Positions 16,576 through 26,022 of a DNA stretch of 64,000 bases are shown one piece after another. Each line of letters opens with the position of its first letter. Within the stretch, counting starts at the first letter, position 1. The notes beneath the pieces were generated by a model, which saw only the letters and a list, made by a program, of their open reading frames with translations, was not told where the DNA came from and made no database searches. A program made the position numbers and the translations under genes. Source of the DNA: Roseomonas populi (GTDB lineage: Bacteria > Pseudomonadota > Alphaproteobacteria > Acetobacterales > Acetobacteraceae); the NCBI RefSeq assembly GCF_024594815.1, contig NZ_JANJOU010000029.1:1-64000 (forward strand), written 5' to 3'.

Positions 16576-16900
16576 AGCGGGATCCTGCTCTCCTCCCGTT
16601 ACGGCATGGCGCAGGCCCTGTTTCCAGGCGCCGATTATATCTGCCGATCGGTTCCTCGGAAGTTATCACCGCTAAATCCGCCTTCAATAAATTTTTTACA
16701 ACATCGGAGTTGATCCAAGCGAAAACATGAATGGAAGTGTAAAATTTCCCGGTAAATTTCTTAGCGCGGGTAAATTTCATAAGCGTTTTTAGGTACTTAT
16801 GGACCATCGTTCAACTTGGATGGGTGTTATAAAATCTTCCAGCCGTCAGCCCCGGCTGGTAAGTCATACCAGGGGGAAGCCTCTGTTCAGGAGCGGCCTG
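16576..16900. promoter_or_regulatory. Divergent AT-rich control region between the two EPS operons
   Basis: This 325-bp region must hold the promoters for the export/chain-length/xrtA operon (leftward) and the priming-transferase/prsKRT operon (rightward). The middle, 16660-16840, is strikingly AT-rich. It holds three copies of GTAAA(A)TTTC at 16739-16748, 16752-16760 and 16770-16778, and a TATAAA-like box near 16828. The second copy extends to GTAAATTTCTTAGC, identical to a site upstream of the XRE gene. I found no convincing sigma-54 site here. MucR/Ros-type or XRE binding would fit an AT-rich EPS promoter but is inference. Confidence 0.6.
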
Positions 16901-18241
16901 ATGACGAGCGTGTTCGGACATGACGTCCGTTCTGATTTGCTGGTCCTGTATCTGGCGGAGACCGGCGCCGTATTCCTGGCCGTCTATGCGCTCGCCCTGC
17001 TCGGCGTGGCGCAGGACACCCGGATCAACACCCTGGATGCCGGGCTCGTCGCGGTGGCGGTCGCGCTCTGCTGCGGCGTCGTGGTCGGTGCCAGCGGGCT
17101 TTACAGGCCCGAGGTGCTCTCGCGGGCCCGGCGGATCGCCGCAGGCGGCTTCGTCGCCGCCCTCCTCCTGCTGATCCTCACCTGGCTGGGCCTCCAGTTC
17201 CTCACTCCGGCCCGGGACCCCTTCTCCTGGAGCATGGTTGGCGCGGTGCTGCTGGGCTCCGTGCTCGGCGTCGCCGTGGCGCGGGTCGGCTGCAGCACGG
17301 CGACGCGCTGCGGCCTGCTCACCCGCCGCCTCCTCGTGCTCCAGGACGCCCCACCGGGCCTGCCCGCGGGGCGGGAAGCGGAGGCCGTGCGCGACTTCCT
17401 GGTCCCGGTCTTCATGCCCATCGATGCTGTCGGCGATGGTGCCCTCACCCCGGAGTGGCTGAAGGCGCAGCGGATCTGGGCCGTCGTGGCCGAACCCTCT
17501 TCCCTGACGTGCACGATGCGCGAGAGGTTCCGGGCGGCGGGCCTGCGGATCCTCAGCCCCGACGAGCTCGACGAGTGCCGGCTGAACCGTGTCGTGCCCG
17601 AGCGCCTGCCGGAGAACTGGCTCCTCACGGCCCGCGGCGCGCATTCCTCCCGGTTCGGGCAGTTCCTGCATCGCTGCCTCGATATCGCCGCGGCGTCGTT
17701 CATCCTCCTGGCCACGCTTCCTGTCTGGGTGGTGGCGGCGGTGCTCGTCCGGCTGGATAGCCCGGGGCCGATCCTCTACCGGCAGGTCCGCGTCGGCCTC
17801 CACGGGAAGCATTTCACCCTCTACAAGTTCCGCAGCATGGTGGTGGATGCCGAGGCTGGCGGCGCGCCGCGCTGGGCCACGCGCAACGACCCGCGCGTCA
17901 CGCGCCTCGGCCGCTTCATGCGCCTCACCCGCATCGACGAGCTGCCGCAGCTCATCAACGTGCTGCGCGGCGAGATGGCCATCGTCGGGCCGCGGCCCGA
18001 GCGCCCGGGCTTTGTCGAGCAGCTCGGCCGCCTGATCCCGCACTACGACGATCGCGCCCTGGTCAAGCCCGGCATCACTGGCTGGGCGCAGGTGAACTAC
18101 CCCTACGGCGCCTCGGTCGAGGATGCGCGGATGAAGCTCGCCTACGACCTCTACTATGTTCGCCGGCGCAGCCTTTTCCTCGACCTAGTCGTCCTGGTGT
18201 CCACGGTGCGGGTGGTGCTGTTCCAGGAAGGCGCGCGGTGA
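16901..18241 (+). CDS. Priming polyprenyl glycosylphosphotransferase (EpsB/WcaJ type, TIGR03013-like)
   Basis: A 446-residue inner-membrane enzyme that would transfer a sugar-1-phosphate to undecaprenyl phosphate and so start each repeat unit. Four N-terminal membrane helices (about residues 15-125), a CoA-binding-like middle, a fifth helix (about 265-287) and the catalytic bac_transf domain are seen, with [12 protein letters not shown], the [22 protein letters not shown] region in parts, GPRPERP and [13 protein letters not shown]. The ATG at 16901 has AGGAG nine bases upstream; a longer frame to 16799 lacks a site. It heads the operon that continues with prsK, prsR and prsT. Confidence 0.93.
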   Translation: MTSVFGHDVRSDLLVLYLAETGAVFLAVYALALLGVAQDTRINTLDAGLVAVAVALCCGVVVGASGLYRPEVLSRARRIAAGGFVAALLLLILTWLGLQFLTPARDPFSWSMVGAVLLGSVLGVAVARVGCSTATRCGLLTRRLLVLQDAPPGLPAGREAEAVRDFLVPVFMPIDAVGDGALTPEWLKAQRIWAVVAEPSSLTCTMRERFRAAGLRILSPDELDECRLNRVVPERLPENWLLTARGAHSSRFGQFLHRCLDIAAASFILLATLPVWVVAAVLVRLDSPGPILYRQVRVGLHGKHFTLYKFRSMVVDAEAGGAPRWATRNDPRVTRLGRFMRLTRIDELPQLINVLRGEMAIVGPRPERPGFVEQLGRLIPHYDDRALVKPGITGWAQVNYPYGASVEDARMKLAYDLYYVRRRSLFLDLVVLVSTVRVVLFQEGAR

Positions 18242-18266
18242 CTCCCGGCCGGACAGGAGGCGCGGC

Positions 18267-20357
18267 ATGAACGGCAACGCCTCCGTCGTGCTTTACGCGG
18301 GCTGTGCTGTCATCAGCGCCGCCTGGGCGGTGCTCGTCCTCGCCGTCGGCCGCGGGGCCGCCGCGCGGCCGCCGGCGCTGGCGGGCGCGATGGTCGCGGT
18401 CTGGGCCGCAACGGTGGCGATGACGCCGGAGAACCCGCTCGACGGCGTCGCAGGGCTCGCGGAGGTGCTGCGCAGCGCGACCTGGTTCGCCGTGCTGTTG
18501 CTGCTCTGCAATCGAATGTCGGCTTCGGGCGGGGGGGCGCTCCTGCGCGGCCTCGGGGCGCTCGGCCTCGGCGCCTCGCTGCTGGCCGTCGCGTCGCTCC
18601 TGCCCGTGGTGGGCGAGGCAGCCGGAGCGCGGAGCTTCGCCACCACCCTCGCCCTCGCGCGGCCGGCGCTGGCTCTTCTCGTCGTGGTGGTTGCCGAGAA
18701 CCTCTACCGCAACGCCCCCGAGGAAGCCCGCTGGCACGTGGTGCTGCCCTGCATCGCCCTCGGCGGGTTGGCCGCCTTCGATCTCCTGCTCTACGCGGAC
18801 GCGGCCCTGTCCGGCGCCTTCTCGGACGTGCTGATCGACTCGCGCGCCGTGCTGGCTGTGCTCGCGGTGCCGCTGCTCGCGATCGCCGCGATGCGGGACC
18901 GTCGGGCCTCGCGGGAGCCACCGGTCTCGCGCCAGCTGGTGTTCCACGGCGCCACCCTGCTGACCGCCGGCACCTTCCTGCTCGGCGCCGGCATCGTGGG
19001 GGAGGCGCTGCACAGGCTCGGCGGCCCCTGGGCGCGCGCGGCGCAGGTGGGGCTGCTCGCCGGCGCGGTGATGGCGCTGGCCGTGGCGGTCAGCGCGCGC
19101 TCCGTCCGCTCCCGGCTGCGGCGGCTCGTCGTGGATCCCTTCTTCCGCGACCGCTACGACTACCGGCGGGAGTGGCTGCGCTGCGTCGCCACGCTCTCCG
19201 CGCCGGATGCCGAGGCCTCGGCGGAGGTCCGGGCGATCCGCGCGATCGCGGATGCGGCCGACAGCCCCGCGGGCATCCTGTTGCTGCGCGACCCTGGCGA
19301 CCCGCCCTCCGGCGCACCGGCGCTGTGCTGGGCCGGGTCCTGGAACGGCCCGGCGACGCCGCTGGCGCTTCCGGCCGGGCACGCGATCGCGCTGGCGCTG
19401 CGGGACGGAACCTGGGTGGCCCAGCCCGAGCCGGGCGAGTTCCCGGATCTGCGGTCCTGCTTCGGTCCGATCTGGCTTGCCGTGCCGCTGACCCACCACC
19501 GCGAGGGCCTGCTCGGCGTGGTGCTGCTCTCGCCGCCGCGGGCTCCCTTCGTGCCGGATAGCGAGGTGTTCGCGCTCCTGCGCGCCTTGGGGCGGGAGGT
19601 CGCGATGTTCCTGGCGGAGCGGCGCGCCGCCCAGCGGGTGGCGGATGCCGAGCGGATCCAGGCTTATGCCGGGCGCTTTGCCTTCGTGGCGCACGACGTG
19701 AAGACGGTGGCGACGCAGCTCAACCTGCTGCTCGCCAATGCGGAGGCGAATATCGCGGACCCGGAGTTCCAGCGCGACATGCTGCTCACCGTCGGTGCCG
19801 CCGCCAAGCGGATCGACACGCTGATCGCGCGGCTTCGGGCACCGGAGGAGGGCCACGCGCCCTCCACCGCGCGCATCCGGCCCGTGGCCAGGCTGCGGCA
19901 GCTTGCGGGCCATCGCCCCGGCACGATCCTGCTGGAAGCGGGGGACGAGGAAGAGGTGCAGGTGGCCATGGCGCCCGATGCTTTCGACGCCGCGGTCACC
20001 CACCTGCTGGACAACGCCGTGGAAGCGTCTCCTCCCGGCCGGCCGGTGCTCATCCGGCTGCGGCGGCAGCAGGGGACGCTGCTGGTGGACATCGTGGACC
20101 GCGGCACCGGCATGTCGGCGGCCTTCCTCCGCGACGTACTGTTCCGTCCTCTCGCTTCCTCCAGGCCGAACGGGAACGGGATCGGCGCCTGGCAGGCGCG
20201 GGAGCTGCTGCGGCGAGCCGGAGGCGACCTCGTGGCCCAGAGCACCCCGGGAAGCGGCACCACCATGCGCATCAGCCTTCCCATGGAAGATCCCCTGCCA
20301 ATGATTTCCACCCCAGCGCGAGAGCCCGCCGGAGCGGGTGCGGAGCTATGCCCATGA
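18267..20357 (+). CDS. prsK: PEP-CTERM system sensor histidine kinase PrsK
   Basis: A 696-residue membrane sensor kinase. About eight membrane helices occupy the first 290 residues, a GAF-like segment follows (about 310-450), then the H-box FVAHDVKT with His476, and the catalytic ATPase domain with an N-box LLDNAVEAS, a G1 box DRGTGMS and a G2 region NGIGAWQARELL. TIGR02916-type kinases pair with PrsR in exosortase A loci. The start codon has AGGAGG seven bases upstream; the end overlaps prsR by ten bases, fitting coupled translation. The input signal is unknown. Confidence 0.93.
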   Translation: MNGNASVVLYAGCAVISAAWAVLVLAVGRGAAARPPALAGAMVAVWAATVAMTPENPLDGVAGLAEVLRSATWFAVLLLLCNRMSASGGGALLRGLGALGLGASLLAVASLLPVVGEAAGARSFATTLALARPALALLVVVVAENLYRNAPEEARWHVVLPCIALGGLAAFDLLLYADAALSGAFSDVLIDSRAVLAVLAVPLLAIAAMRDRRASREPPVSRQLVFHGATLLTAGTFLLGAGIVGEALHRLGGPWARAAQVGLLAGAVMALAVAVSARSVRSRLRRLVVDPFFRDRYDYRREWLRCVATLSAPDAEASAEVRAIRAIADAADSPAGILLLRDPGDPPSGAPALCWAGSWNGPATPLALPAGHAIALALRDGTWVAQPEPGEFPDLRSCFGPIWLAVPLTHHREGLLGVVLLSPPRAPFVPDSEVFALLRALGREVAMFLAERRAAQRVADAERIQAYAGRFAFVAHDVKTVATQLNLLLANAEANIADPEFQRDMLLTVGAAAKRIDTLIARLRAPEEGHAPSTARIRPVARLRQLAGHRPGTILLEAGDEEEVQVAMAPDAFDAAVTHLLDNAVEASPPGRPVLIRLRRQQGTLLVDIVDRGTGMSAAFLRDVLFRPLASSRPNGNGIGAWQARELLRRAGGDLVAQSTPGSGTTMRISLPMEDPLPMISTPAREPAGAGAELCP

Positions 20358-21754
20358 GCAAACCGAAGCTGCTGATCGTCGAGGACGACGTCGCCCTTGC
20401 GACCCAGTTTCGGTGGGCCTTCCCTGATTGTCGCGTCGTGCTCGCGCAGGACCGGGCGCAGGCGAAGCAGCTCGTCGAGAAGGAGCAGCCCTCGGCAACG
20501 CTGCTCGATCTCGGCCTCCCACCGGACCCGGAGGGCGTGACGGAAGGCTTCGCGACGCTGGAGGTTCTCCGGCGCCTCGCGCCCGGGATGCCGGTCGTGG
20601 TGTGCAGCGGCCAGGGCCAGCGCGAGAACATGCTGCGCGCCATCGCGCTCGGCGCCTACGACTTCTGCGAGAAGCCGGTGGACCTGGCGGTGCTCCGCAC
20701 GGTGGTGGACCGCGCGCTGCGCCTGCGGGAGCTGGAGGAGGAGAACCTCCGCCTGGCCGCCACGCCGCGCGCCAGCCCGGTGCGCGACATCATCACCGCC
20801 GACGAGGCGATGCTGAAGATCTGCGGCACCGTGGAGCGCCTCGCGCAGGTGTCTGTCCCGGTGCTGCTGCTGGGCGAGAGCGGGACCGGCAAGGAGGCGC
20901 TGGCCCGCGCCCTGCACGAGATGGGCCCGCGCGCGAAGGGGAAGTTCGTCCCGATCAACTGCGCTGCGATCCCCGAGCCGCTGCTGGAGAGCGAGCTGTT
21001 CGGGCATGAGCGCGGCGCCTTCACCGGCGCCGTGCGGCAGGTGACCGGCCGGATCGAGGCGGCGAACAACGGCACCTTGTTCCTGGACGAGGTGGGCGAC
21101 CTGCCGGCCTCCCTCCAGGCGAAGCTGCTGCGCTTCCTGCAGGACCAGGTGATCGAGCGGGTGGGCGGGCGCGCGCCGATCCGGGTGGACGTGCGCGTCG
21201 TCTCCGCGACCAACCAGCCGCTGGAGGAGCAGACGGAGACGGGGCGCTTCCGCGCCGACCTGCTCTACCGGCTCAACTCGCTGACCATCCGCGTGCCGCC
21301 GCTGCGCGAGCGCGGCGACGATGCCCTGCTCCTCGCGCGCTGGTTCCTGGCCCGCTACGCGCGGGAGTTCAACCGCCGCATCCGGGGCTTCGACCCCGCC
21401 GCGACGCAGGCGATCCAGGCCCATCCCTGGCCGGGCAACGTGCGGGAGCTGTCCAACCGTGTGCGCCGTGGTGCCCTGATGGCGGACAGCCAGATGGTGA
21501 CGGCGGCGGACCTGGAACTGAGCGAGCCGGAGCTGGCGCCGGAGGCGGATCTCGATATCCGCGCCGCGCGGCTCCGCGCGGAGCGATCGGCGCTGGAGCG
21601 CGCCCTGGCCCGGAGCAGCGGCAGCCTGACGATGACGGCGCGGCTGCTCGGCGTCAGCCGGCCCACGATCTACGCGCTGCTGGAAGCGCACGGGCTGAGC
21701 GGCGGCCGCAACTACGTCGAGCCCTCTTCTACCCCCCCAGGGAACGAGCGATGA
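20348..21754 (+). CDS. prsR: Sigma-54-dependent response regulator PrsR
   Basis: A 468-residue activator with three domains. The receiver (1-120) has VEDD and phospho-acceptor Asp54 in LLDLGLP. The AAA+ domain has Walker A GESGTGKE (176-183) and the GAFTGA loop (223-228) that contacts sigma-54. A Fis-type HTH ends the protein (TARLLGVSRPTIYALLEAHG). PrsR is predicted to activate PEP-CTERM genes; the sigma-54 promoter at 1937-1952 in front of the VWA PEP-CTERM gene is the obvious local target. A second Met two codons inside (20354) could be the true start. Confidence 0.94.
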   Translation: MPMSKPKLLIVEDDVALATQFRWAFPDCRVVLAQDRAQAKQLVEKEQPSATLLDLGLPPDPEGVTEGFATLEVLRRLAPGMPVVVCSGQGQRENMLRAIALGAYDFCEKPVDLAVLRTVVDRALRLRELEEENLRLAATPRASPVRDIITADEAMLKICGTVERLAQVSVPVLLLGESGTGKEALARALHEMGPRAKGKFVPINCAAIPEPLLESELFGHERGAFTGAVRQVTGRIEAANNGTLFLDEVGDLPASLQAKLLRFLQDQVIERVGGRAPIRVDVRVVSATNQPLEEQTETGRFRADLLYRLNSLTIRVPPLRERGDDALLLARWFLARYAREFNRRIRGFDPAATQAIQAHPWPGNVRELSNRVRRGALMADSQMVTAADLELSEPELAPEADLDIRAARLRAERSALERALARSSGSLTMTARLLGVSRPTIYALLEAHGLSGGRNYVEPSSTPPGNER

Positions 21755-24630
21755 GCAAGAATCCCGCAAAGTACCCGGTTGCCGCGCCCGCCGCGGCCCC
21801 CATCGGCGCCGGTGCCGCGCTGCGAGGCGCGATCCTTGCCGGGGCCGTGCTACTCGGGAGCGCCGCCGCGGTGCCCGCCGAGGCCGGGGCTCCGGAACGG
21901 GCGCGGGAGGCCGCGGCGCGCGGTGACCTGAAGGCGGCCCAGCTGGAATGGCGGAATGCGGTACGGGACGATCCCGGATCGGCCGCCACACGGATTTCGC
22001 TGGCACTGGCCAGCCTGGAGCTGGGCGACGGCGAGGTCGCCGAGCGCGAGACGCGGGCCGCGATGGAGCGCGGCTACGATCCCGTGCGCGGCACTGCGCT
22101 GCTGATCCGCGCCTACCTCGCCACCGGCCGCTTCGACGAGCTGCTCCGCGACTTCCCCGCGCCGGGATCATCGGCAGGGTCGCCCCCGGCCAACCCGGCC
22201 GTGGCGGCGCAGGTGCTGGCCGGCCGCGTCTTCGCGCTGCTCTCCATCGGGCAGGCGGGGCCGGCGGGCGAGGCAAGCCAGGCGGCGCTGCGCCTCGCGC
22301 CCGAGGCGGAGGAGGTGCAGCTGGCCGCTGCCGCCGTGGCGATGGCGGCCGGTGACCGCGCGGCCGCGGAGGCCGCGACGGACCGCGTGCTGGCGCGCGA
22401 CCCGGCTTCCGTGGAGGGGCTGCTCCGCAAGGGCGCGCTGCAGTTCGAGCGGCGGGACGTGCGGCCGGCACTGGAGACCTTCACGCGGGCTGTGGCGGCC
22501 GCGCCCGGCAACGTGGTGGCGCGGCTGCGGCGGGCCGAGGCGCTGATCCAGCTCAACGAGACGGCGCGGGCGAAGGAGGACCTGGACACGGTTCTCGCCG
22601 TGGTGCCGAACAATCCGCCCGGCCTGTATCTCCGCGCCATGCTGCTGGCCCGCGCCCAGGACTGGGCGGGGACGGACGCGGCCCTGCAGCCCATCGGCGC
22701 CGTCCTCGGCAACTTCCCGGACGGCTTCCTGCTGCTGGCCTTCGCCAAGCGCGGGCTGGGCCAGGTCGCGCAGGCCGAGGACGCCGCGCGCCGCCATCTG
22801 GCGCGCCAGCCGGAGGACCCGCGGGGCGCGCGCATGGTCGCCGCCTTCGAGATCGACGCGAACCGCCCCGAGGAGGCCGTGGCGATCCTCTCCCGCCTCG
22901 CGGAGCGCGGGGCGGCGGATGCCGAGGCGCTGGACCTGCTGGGGCGGCTGCAAATCCGCGCGGGGCGCCCGCGGGAGGCGGTGGCCGCCCTGTCCCGCGC
23001 CGCGGAGCTGGCGCCGGGCGATGCCGGCGTGCTCGGCCGCCTGGCAGCGGCCCGCCTGGCCGCGGGCGACACGGCAGGGACGGCCGCGGCGGCGGAGGGA
23101 GCGTTGCAGCGCGACCCAGCCCGGCCCGGCGTGCGGGAAATGCTGGCCTTCACCGCCCTCCAGCGCGGCGACCTGCAGGGGGTGGAGGCGGAGCTGGGGC
23201 GCCTGGACCCGGCCGCACAGCGCAGCGAGATAGGAGGCGTTCTCCTGGGCACGCTTCACCTCGCGCGATTCGAGTTGCAGCCCGCGAAGGCGACCTTTTC
23301 CAACGTGCTGCGCGACTACCCGGCCTCGGCCGCCGCCCGGAACGGGCTGGCCCGCATCGCGCGGATCGAGAACCGCCCGGAGGAGGTCGAGCGCCTGCTG
23401 GGCGAGGTGCTGCGGGCGGAGCCGACCAATTCCGAGGCGATCGGCCAGCTCGCCGCCGCCGCGATGCCGGGATCGCCGCGGGCCGTGCAGGCGCGCGCCG
23501 TGCTCACGGCGGCGCAGGCCGCTGCGCCCGGCGCGCAGCCCCTGACCCTCGCCCTGGCCAACGTGATGATGCGTTCGGGCGACGCCGCCGGCGCAGCCCG
23601 GATGCTGGCCGCGGCGCCGGGCCAGGGCGAGAGCGGGGGCAGCATCACCCTGCCGCTGGCCCGCGCCGAGGCCCATGCGGCGGCGGGCGAATGGGCCGAG
23701 GCGGAGGTGCAGAGCCGCCTGGCCCTGGCCCAGGACCCGGATTCCGTGGCGGCGCGCCGGCAGCTCGCGGGCCTGCTCGTCCGTTCCGGCGATGCGCGCG
23801 GGGCGGAGGCGCTGATCGAGCAGGGGCTGCGGACCCGCCCGGCCGACGCGGCGCTGCAGCAGACGCTCGCCGCGCTGGTCCTGCAGGCACGGGGGCTGGA
23901 CGCGGCCCTGGCCGTGGCGGACCGCCTGGCCGCGCAGCCCGGCACGCAGCCGGCCAGCCTGGCGCTGCGCGGCGACGTGCTGTCCACGGCGCGGCAGCCG
24001 CGAGAGGCGGCGGCGGCCTACGCGGCCGCCCTTGCGCAGGCCCCCTCCGGGTTGCTGGCGGTGCGCCAGGCGGCGGCGCTGCGCTCCGCGGGCGATCTGC
24101 CGGGGGCGAGCGCGGCCCTCCGCACCTGGCTGGCCACCAATCCGGACGATGACGGCGCCGGGCTCCTCCTCTCGCAGTTCGACATCGAAGCGGGGCGGAA
24201 CACCGAGGCGGCGCAGCGCCTGGAGAAGGTGGTGGCGCGCCACCCGGAGGACCCCGTCTCGCTCAACAACCTCGCCTGGCTGCTGGGGCAGCGCGGCGGC
24301 GACGCGGCGGCGCAGTCCCGCGCGCTGGCGCTGGCCGAGCGCGCCTACTTCCTGACGCCCAACCCCGACACGGCGGATACGCTCGGCTGGATCATGGCGC
24401 GGGGCGGGCAGGCGGAGCGGGCGGTGCCGCTGCTCCGGCAATCCGCCATGGCGCGGAAGGGGGATCGGCCCGATCCCGGATCCGCCTATCGCCTGGCCTA
24501 TGCGCTCCGCGCCACGGGCGGCCGGGAGGAGGCGCTGGCGGTGCTCACCGCCGCCATGGAGGGTGCGCCAGCCTTCCCGGACCGGGCGGAGGCGGAGCGC
24601 CTTCTCGCCGACCTGCGCACGCGCCGCTGA
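21751..24630 (+). CDS. prsT: PEP-CTERM system TPR-repeat protein PrsT
   Basis: A 959-residue protein made almost wholly of TPR-like helical repeats after an N-terminal hydrophobic segment (about residues 22-44) that is a signal peptide or anchor. The repeat pattern (A-x-A-L-x-L-x-P spaced by about 34 residues) runs to the end. TIGR02917 proteins are found in every exosortase A locus of this kind and are thought to be periplasmic scaffolds for polysaccharide or PEP-CTERM protein handling. The ATG overlaps the prsR stop by four bases. Composition is extremely Ala/Arg/Glu-rich, which explains the long spurious frames on the other strand. Confidence 0.9.
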   Translation: MSKNPAKYPVAAPAAAPIGAGAALRGAILAGAVLLGSAAAVPAEAGAPERAREAAARGDLKAAQLEWRNAVRDDPGSAATRISLALASLELGDGEVAERETRAAMERGYDPVRGTALLIRAYLATGRFDELLRDFPAPGSSAGSPPANPAVAAQVLAGRVFALLSIGQAGPAGEASQAALRLAPEAEEVQLAAAAVAMAAGDRAAAEAATDRVLARDPASVEGLLRKGALQFERRDVRPALETFTRAVAAAPGNVVARLRRAEALIQLNETARAKEDLDTVLAVVPNNPPGLYLRAMLLARAQDWAGTDAALQPIGAVLGNFPDGFLLLAFAKRGLGQVAQAEDAARRHLARQPEDPRGARMVAAFEIDANRPEEAVAILSRLAERGAADAEALDLLGRLQIRAGRPREAVAALSRAAELAPGDAGVLGRLAAARLAAGDTAGTAAAAEGALQRDPARPGVREMLAFTALQRGDLQGVEAELGRLDPAAQRSEIGGVLLGTLHLARFELQPAKATFSNVLRDYPASAAARNGLARIARIENRPEEVERLLGEVLRAEPTNSEAIGQLAAAAMPGSPRAVQARAVLTAAQAAAPGAQPLTLALANVMMRSGDAAGAARMLAAAPGQGESGGSITLPLARAEAHAAAGEWAEAEVQSRLALAQDPDSVAARRQLAGLLVRSGDARGAEALIEQGLRTRPADAALQQTLAALVLQARGLDAALAVADRLAAQPGTQPASLALRGDVLSTARQPREAAAAYAAALAQAPSGLLAVRQAAALRSAGDLPGASAALRTWLATNPDDDGAGLLLSQFDIEAGRNTEAAQRLEKVVARHPEDPVSLNNLAWLLGQRGGDAAAQSRALALAERAYFLTPNPDTADTLGWIMARGGQAERAVPLLRQSAMARKGDRPDPGSAYRLAYALRATGGREEALAVLTAAMEGAPAFPDRAEAERLLADLRTRR

Positions 24631-24639
24631 GGGCCGGGG

Positions 24640-25986
24640 ATGCGCGACCTCTTCTTCGTCGCGACGCTGATGGCGCTGCTGGCGCTGGCGGTCGCGCGGC
24701 CCTTCGCCGGGATCCTGCTGTGGTCGTGGATTTCCTTCATGAACCCGCACCGGCTGGTCTGGGGCCCTGCCTCCGAGCTGCCCTGGGCCATGTCGGTCTT
24801 CGCCGCCACGCTGATCGGCTGCGTCGCGGCGGGGGAGATGCGCCGGCCCGTCTGGAACGCCGTGACGATCCCGCTGCTGGGGCTGATGGCGTGCTTCACC
24901 CTCACCTCGGCCGCGGCGCTCGGCGATCCCACGGCGGTCTGGGCGAAGTGGGAGCAGGTGATGAAGGTGCTGCTGATGCTGCTCGTCACCGCCTCCATGC
25001 TGACGGACCGGCGGCGGGTGCACGCGCTGGTCTGGGTGATGGTGATCTCGCTCGGCTACTACGGGGTGCGCGGCGGGATCTTCGCGATCGTCAACGGCGG
25101 CAACTACCGGGTCTGGGGCCCGGTGCAGACCATGATCTACGACAACAACCACCTGGCCGCGGCCATGCTGGTGACGCTGCCGCTGATGAACTGGCTGCGG
25201 ATGCAATCGGCGCACCGCCTTGTGCGCACGGGGCTCGCGGCCGCGATGGCGCTGACGCTGCTGGCCACCGTGGCCAGCTACTCGCGCGGCGCGCTGCTCG
25301 GCCTGCTCGCGGCCGCCTTCGTGATGTGGCTCCGCAGCAAGAGCAAGATCATCTCCGGCACCTTGCTGGCGGGCTGCCTGGCGGGGGCCATCGCCTTCAT
25401 GCCGGGCGCCTGGACGGAGCGGATGAACACCATCTCCACCTACCAGGAGGACGGCTCGGCCTCGGAGCGGCTGGTGCTGTGGGGCATCTCCTTCCGCCTC
25501 GCGCTCAGTCGCCCGCTGGTGGGGGTGGGCTTTACCGGGCCTTATAACCGCGCGGTGGTGGACACGGTGGCGCCGGACGGGCCGGCGCGCGCCGTGCACA
25601 GCATCTGGTTCGAGCTCCTGGGCGAGAACGGCTTCCCGACCTTCTTCCTCTGGGTGGGGCTGACGCTCTCGGGCCTTTTCTACGCGTGGAGGCTCGGCCG
25701 CATGGGGCGCGGCCGGCCGGACCTGGCCTGGGCAAGCGATTTCGGTCTCATGGCGCAGGTCTCGATCGTCGCCTTCCTCGTCAGCGGGACCTTCCTCTCG
25801 CTCTCCTACTGGGATTTCTACTGGACGCTGCTGGTGGCCGTGGGCGCCACCTATGGGCTGGCGCGCAAGGCGCTGGCCGAGGGGGCGGCCGGGCGCACGG
25901 AAAGATGGCGCGGCGCGGCGGGCGGATGGCGGGCGGCGCCCGCGCGGCCAGCCCTGCCGGGCCTTGCGAGAGGTGCCGGCGCATGA
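24640..25986 (+). CDS. O-antigen-ligase-like polymerase, exosortase A associated (TIGR03097-like)
   Basis: A 448-residue membrane protein with about eleven hydrophobic helices and a long periplasmic loop in the C-terminal half (about residues 285-330), the Wzy_C/WaaL pattern. The N-terminus, with WSWISFMNPHRLVWG, is typical of the exosortase A-associated subfamily. Predicted role: polymerising repeat units or ligating glycan to a protein or lipid at the outer face of the inner membrane. It starts 9 bp after prsT. The C-terminal 40 residues are an Ala/Arg-rich tail without homology that I recognise. Confidence 0.88.
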   Translation: MRDLFFVATLMALLALAVARPFAGILLWSWISFMNPHRLVWGPASELPWAMSVFAATLIGCVAAGEMRRPVWNAVTIPLLGLMACFTLTSAAALGDPTAVWAKWEQVMKVLLMLLVTASMLTDRRRVHALVWVMVISLGYYGVRGGIFAIVNGGNYRVWGPVQTMIYDNNHLAAAMLVTLPLMNWLRMQSAHRLVRTGLAAAMALTLLATVASYSRGALLGLLAAAFVMWLRSKSKIISGTLLAGCLAGAIAFMPGAWTERMNTISTYQEDGSASERLVLWGISFRLALSRPLVGVGFTGPYNRAVVDTVAPDGPARAVHSIWFELLGENGFPTFFLWVGLTLSGLFYAWRLGRMGRGRPDLAWASDFGLMAQVSIVAFLVSGTFLSLSYWDFYWTLLVAVGATYGLARKALAEGAAGRTERWRGAAGGWRAAPARPALPGLARGAGA

Positions 25987-26022
25987 CCCCGTGCATGACC
26001 CGGCCATCGGAGGAGCGCGCGC

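Noticed and set aside
18731-18746. TGGCACG inside prsK and similar hits in other coding regions (8697, 46300, 46535)
   Set aside because: None has TTGC at the right distance, and all are inside genes.
18075-22471. Long minus-strand frames (642 and 935 residues) opposite prsK and prsR
   Set aside because: Low-complexity Arg/Pro/Ala sequence without motifs, fully overlapped by clear kinase and regulator genes.
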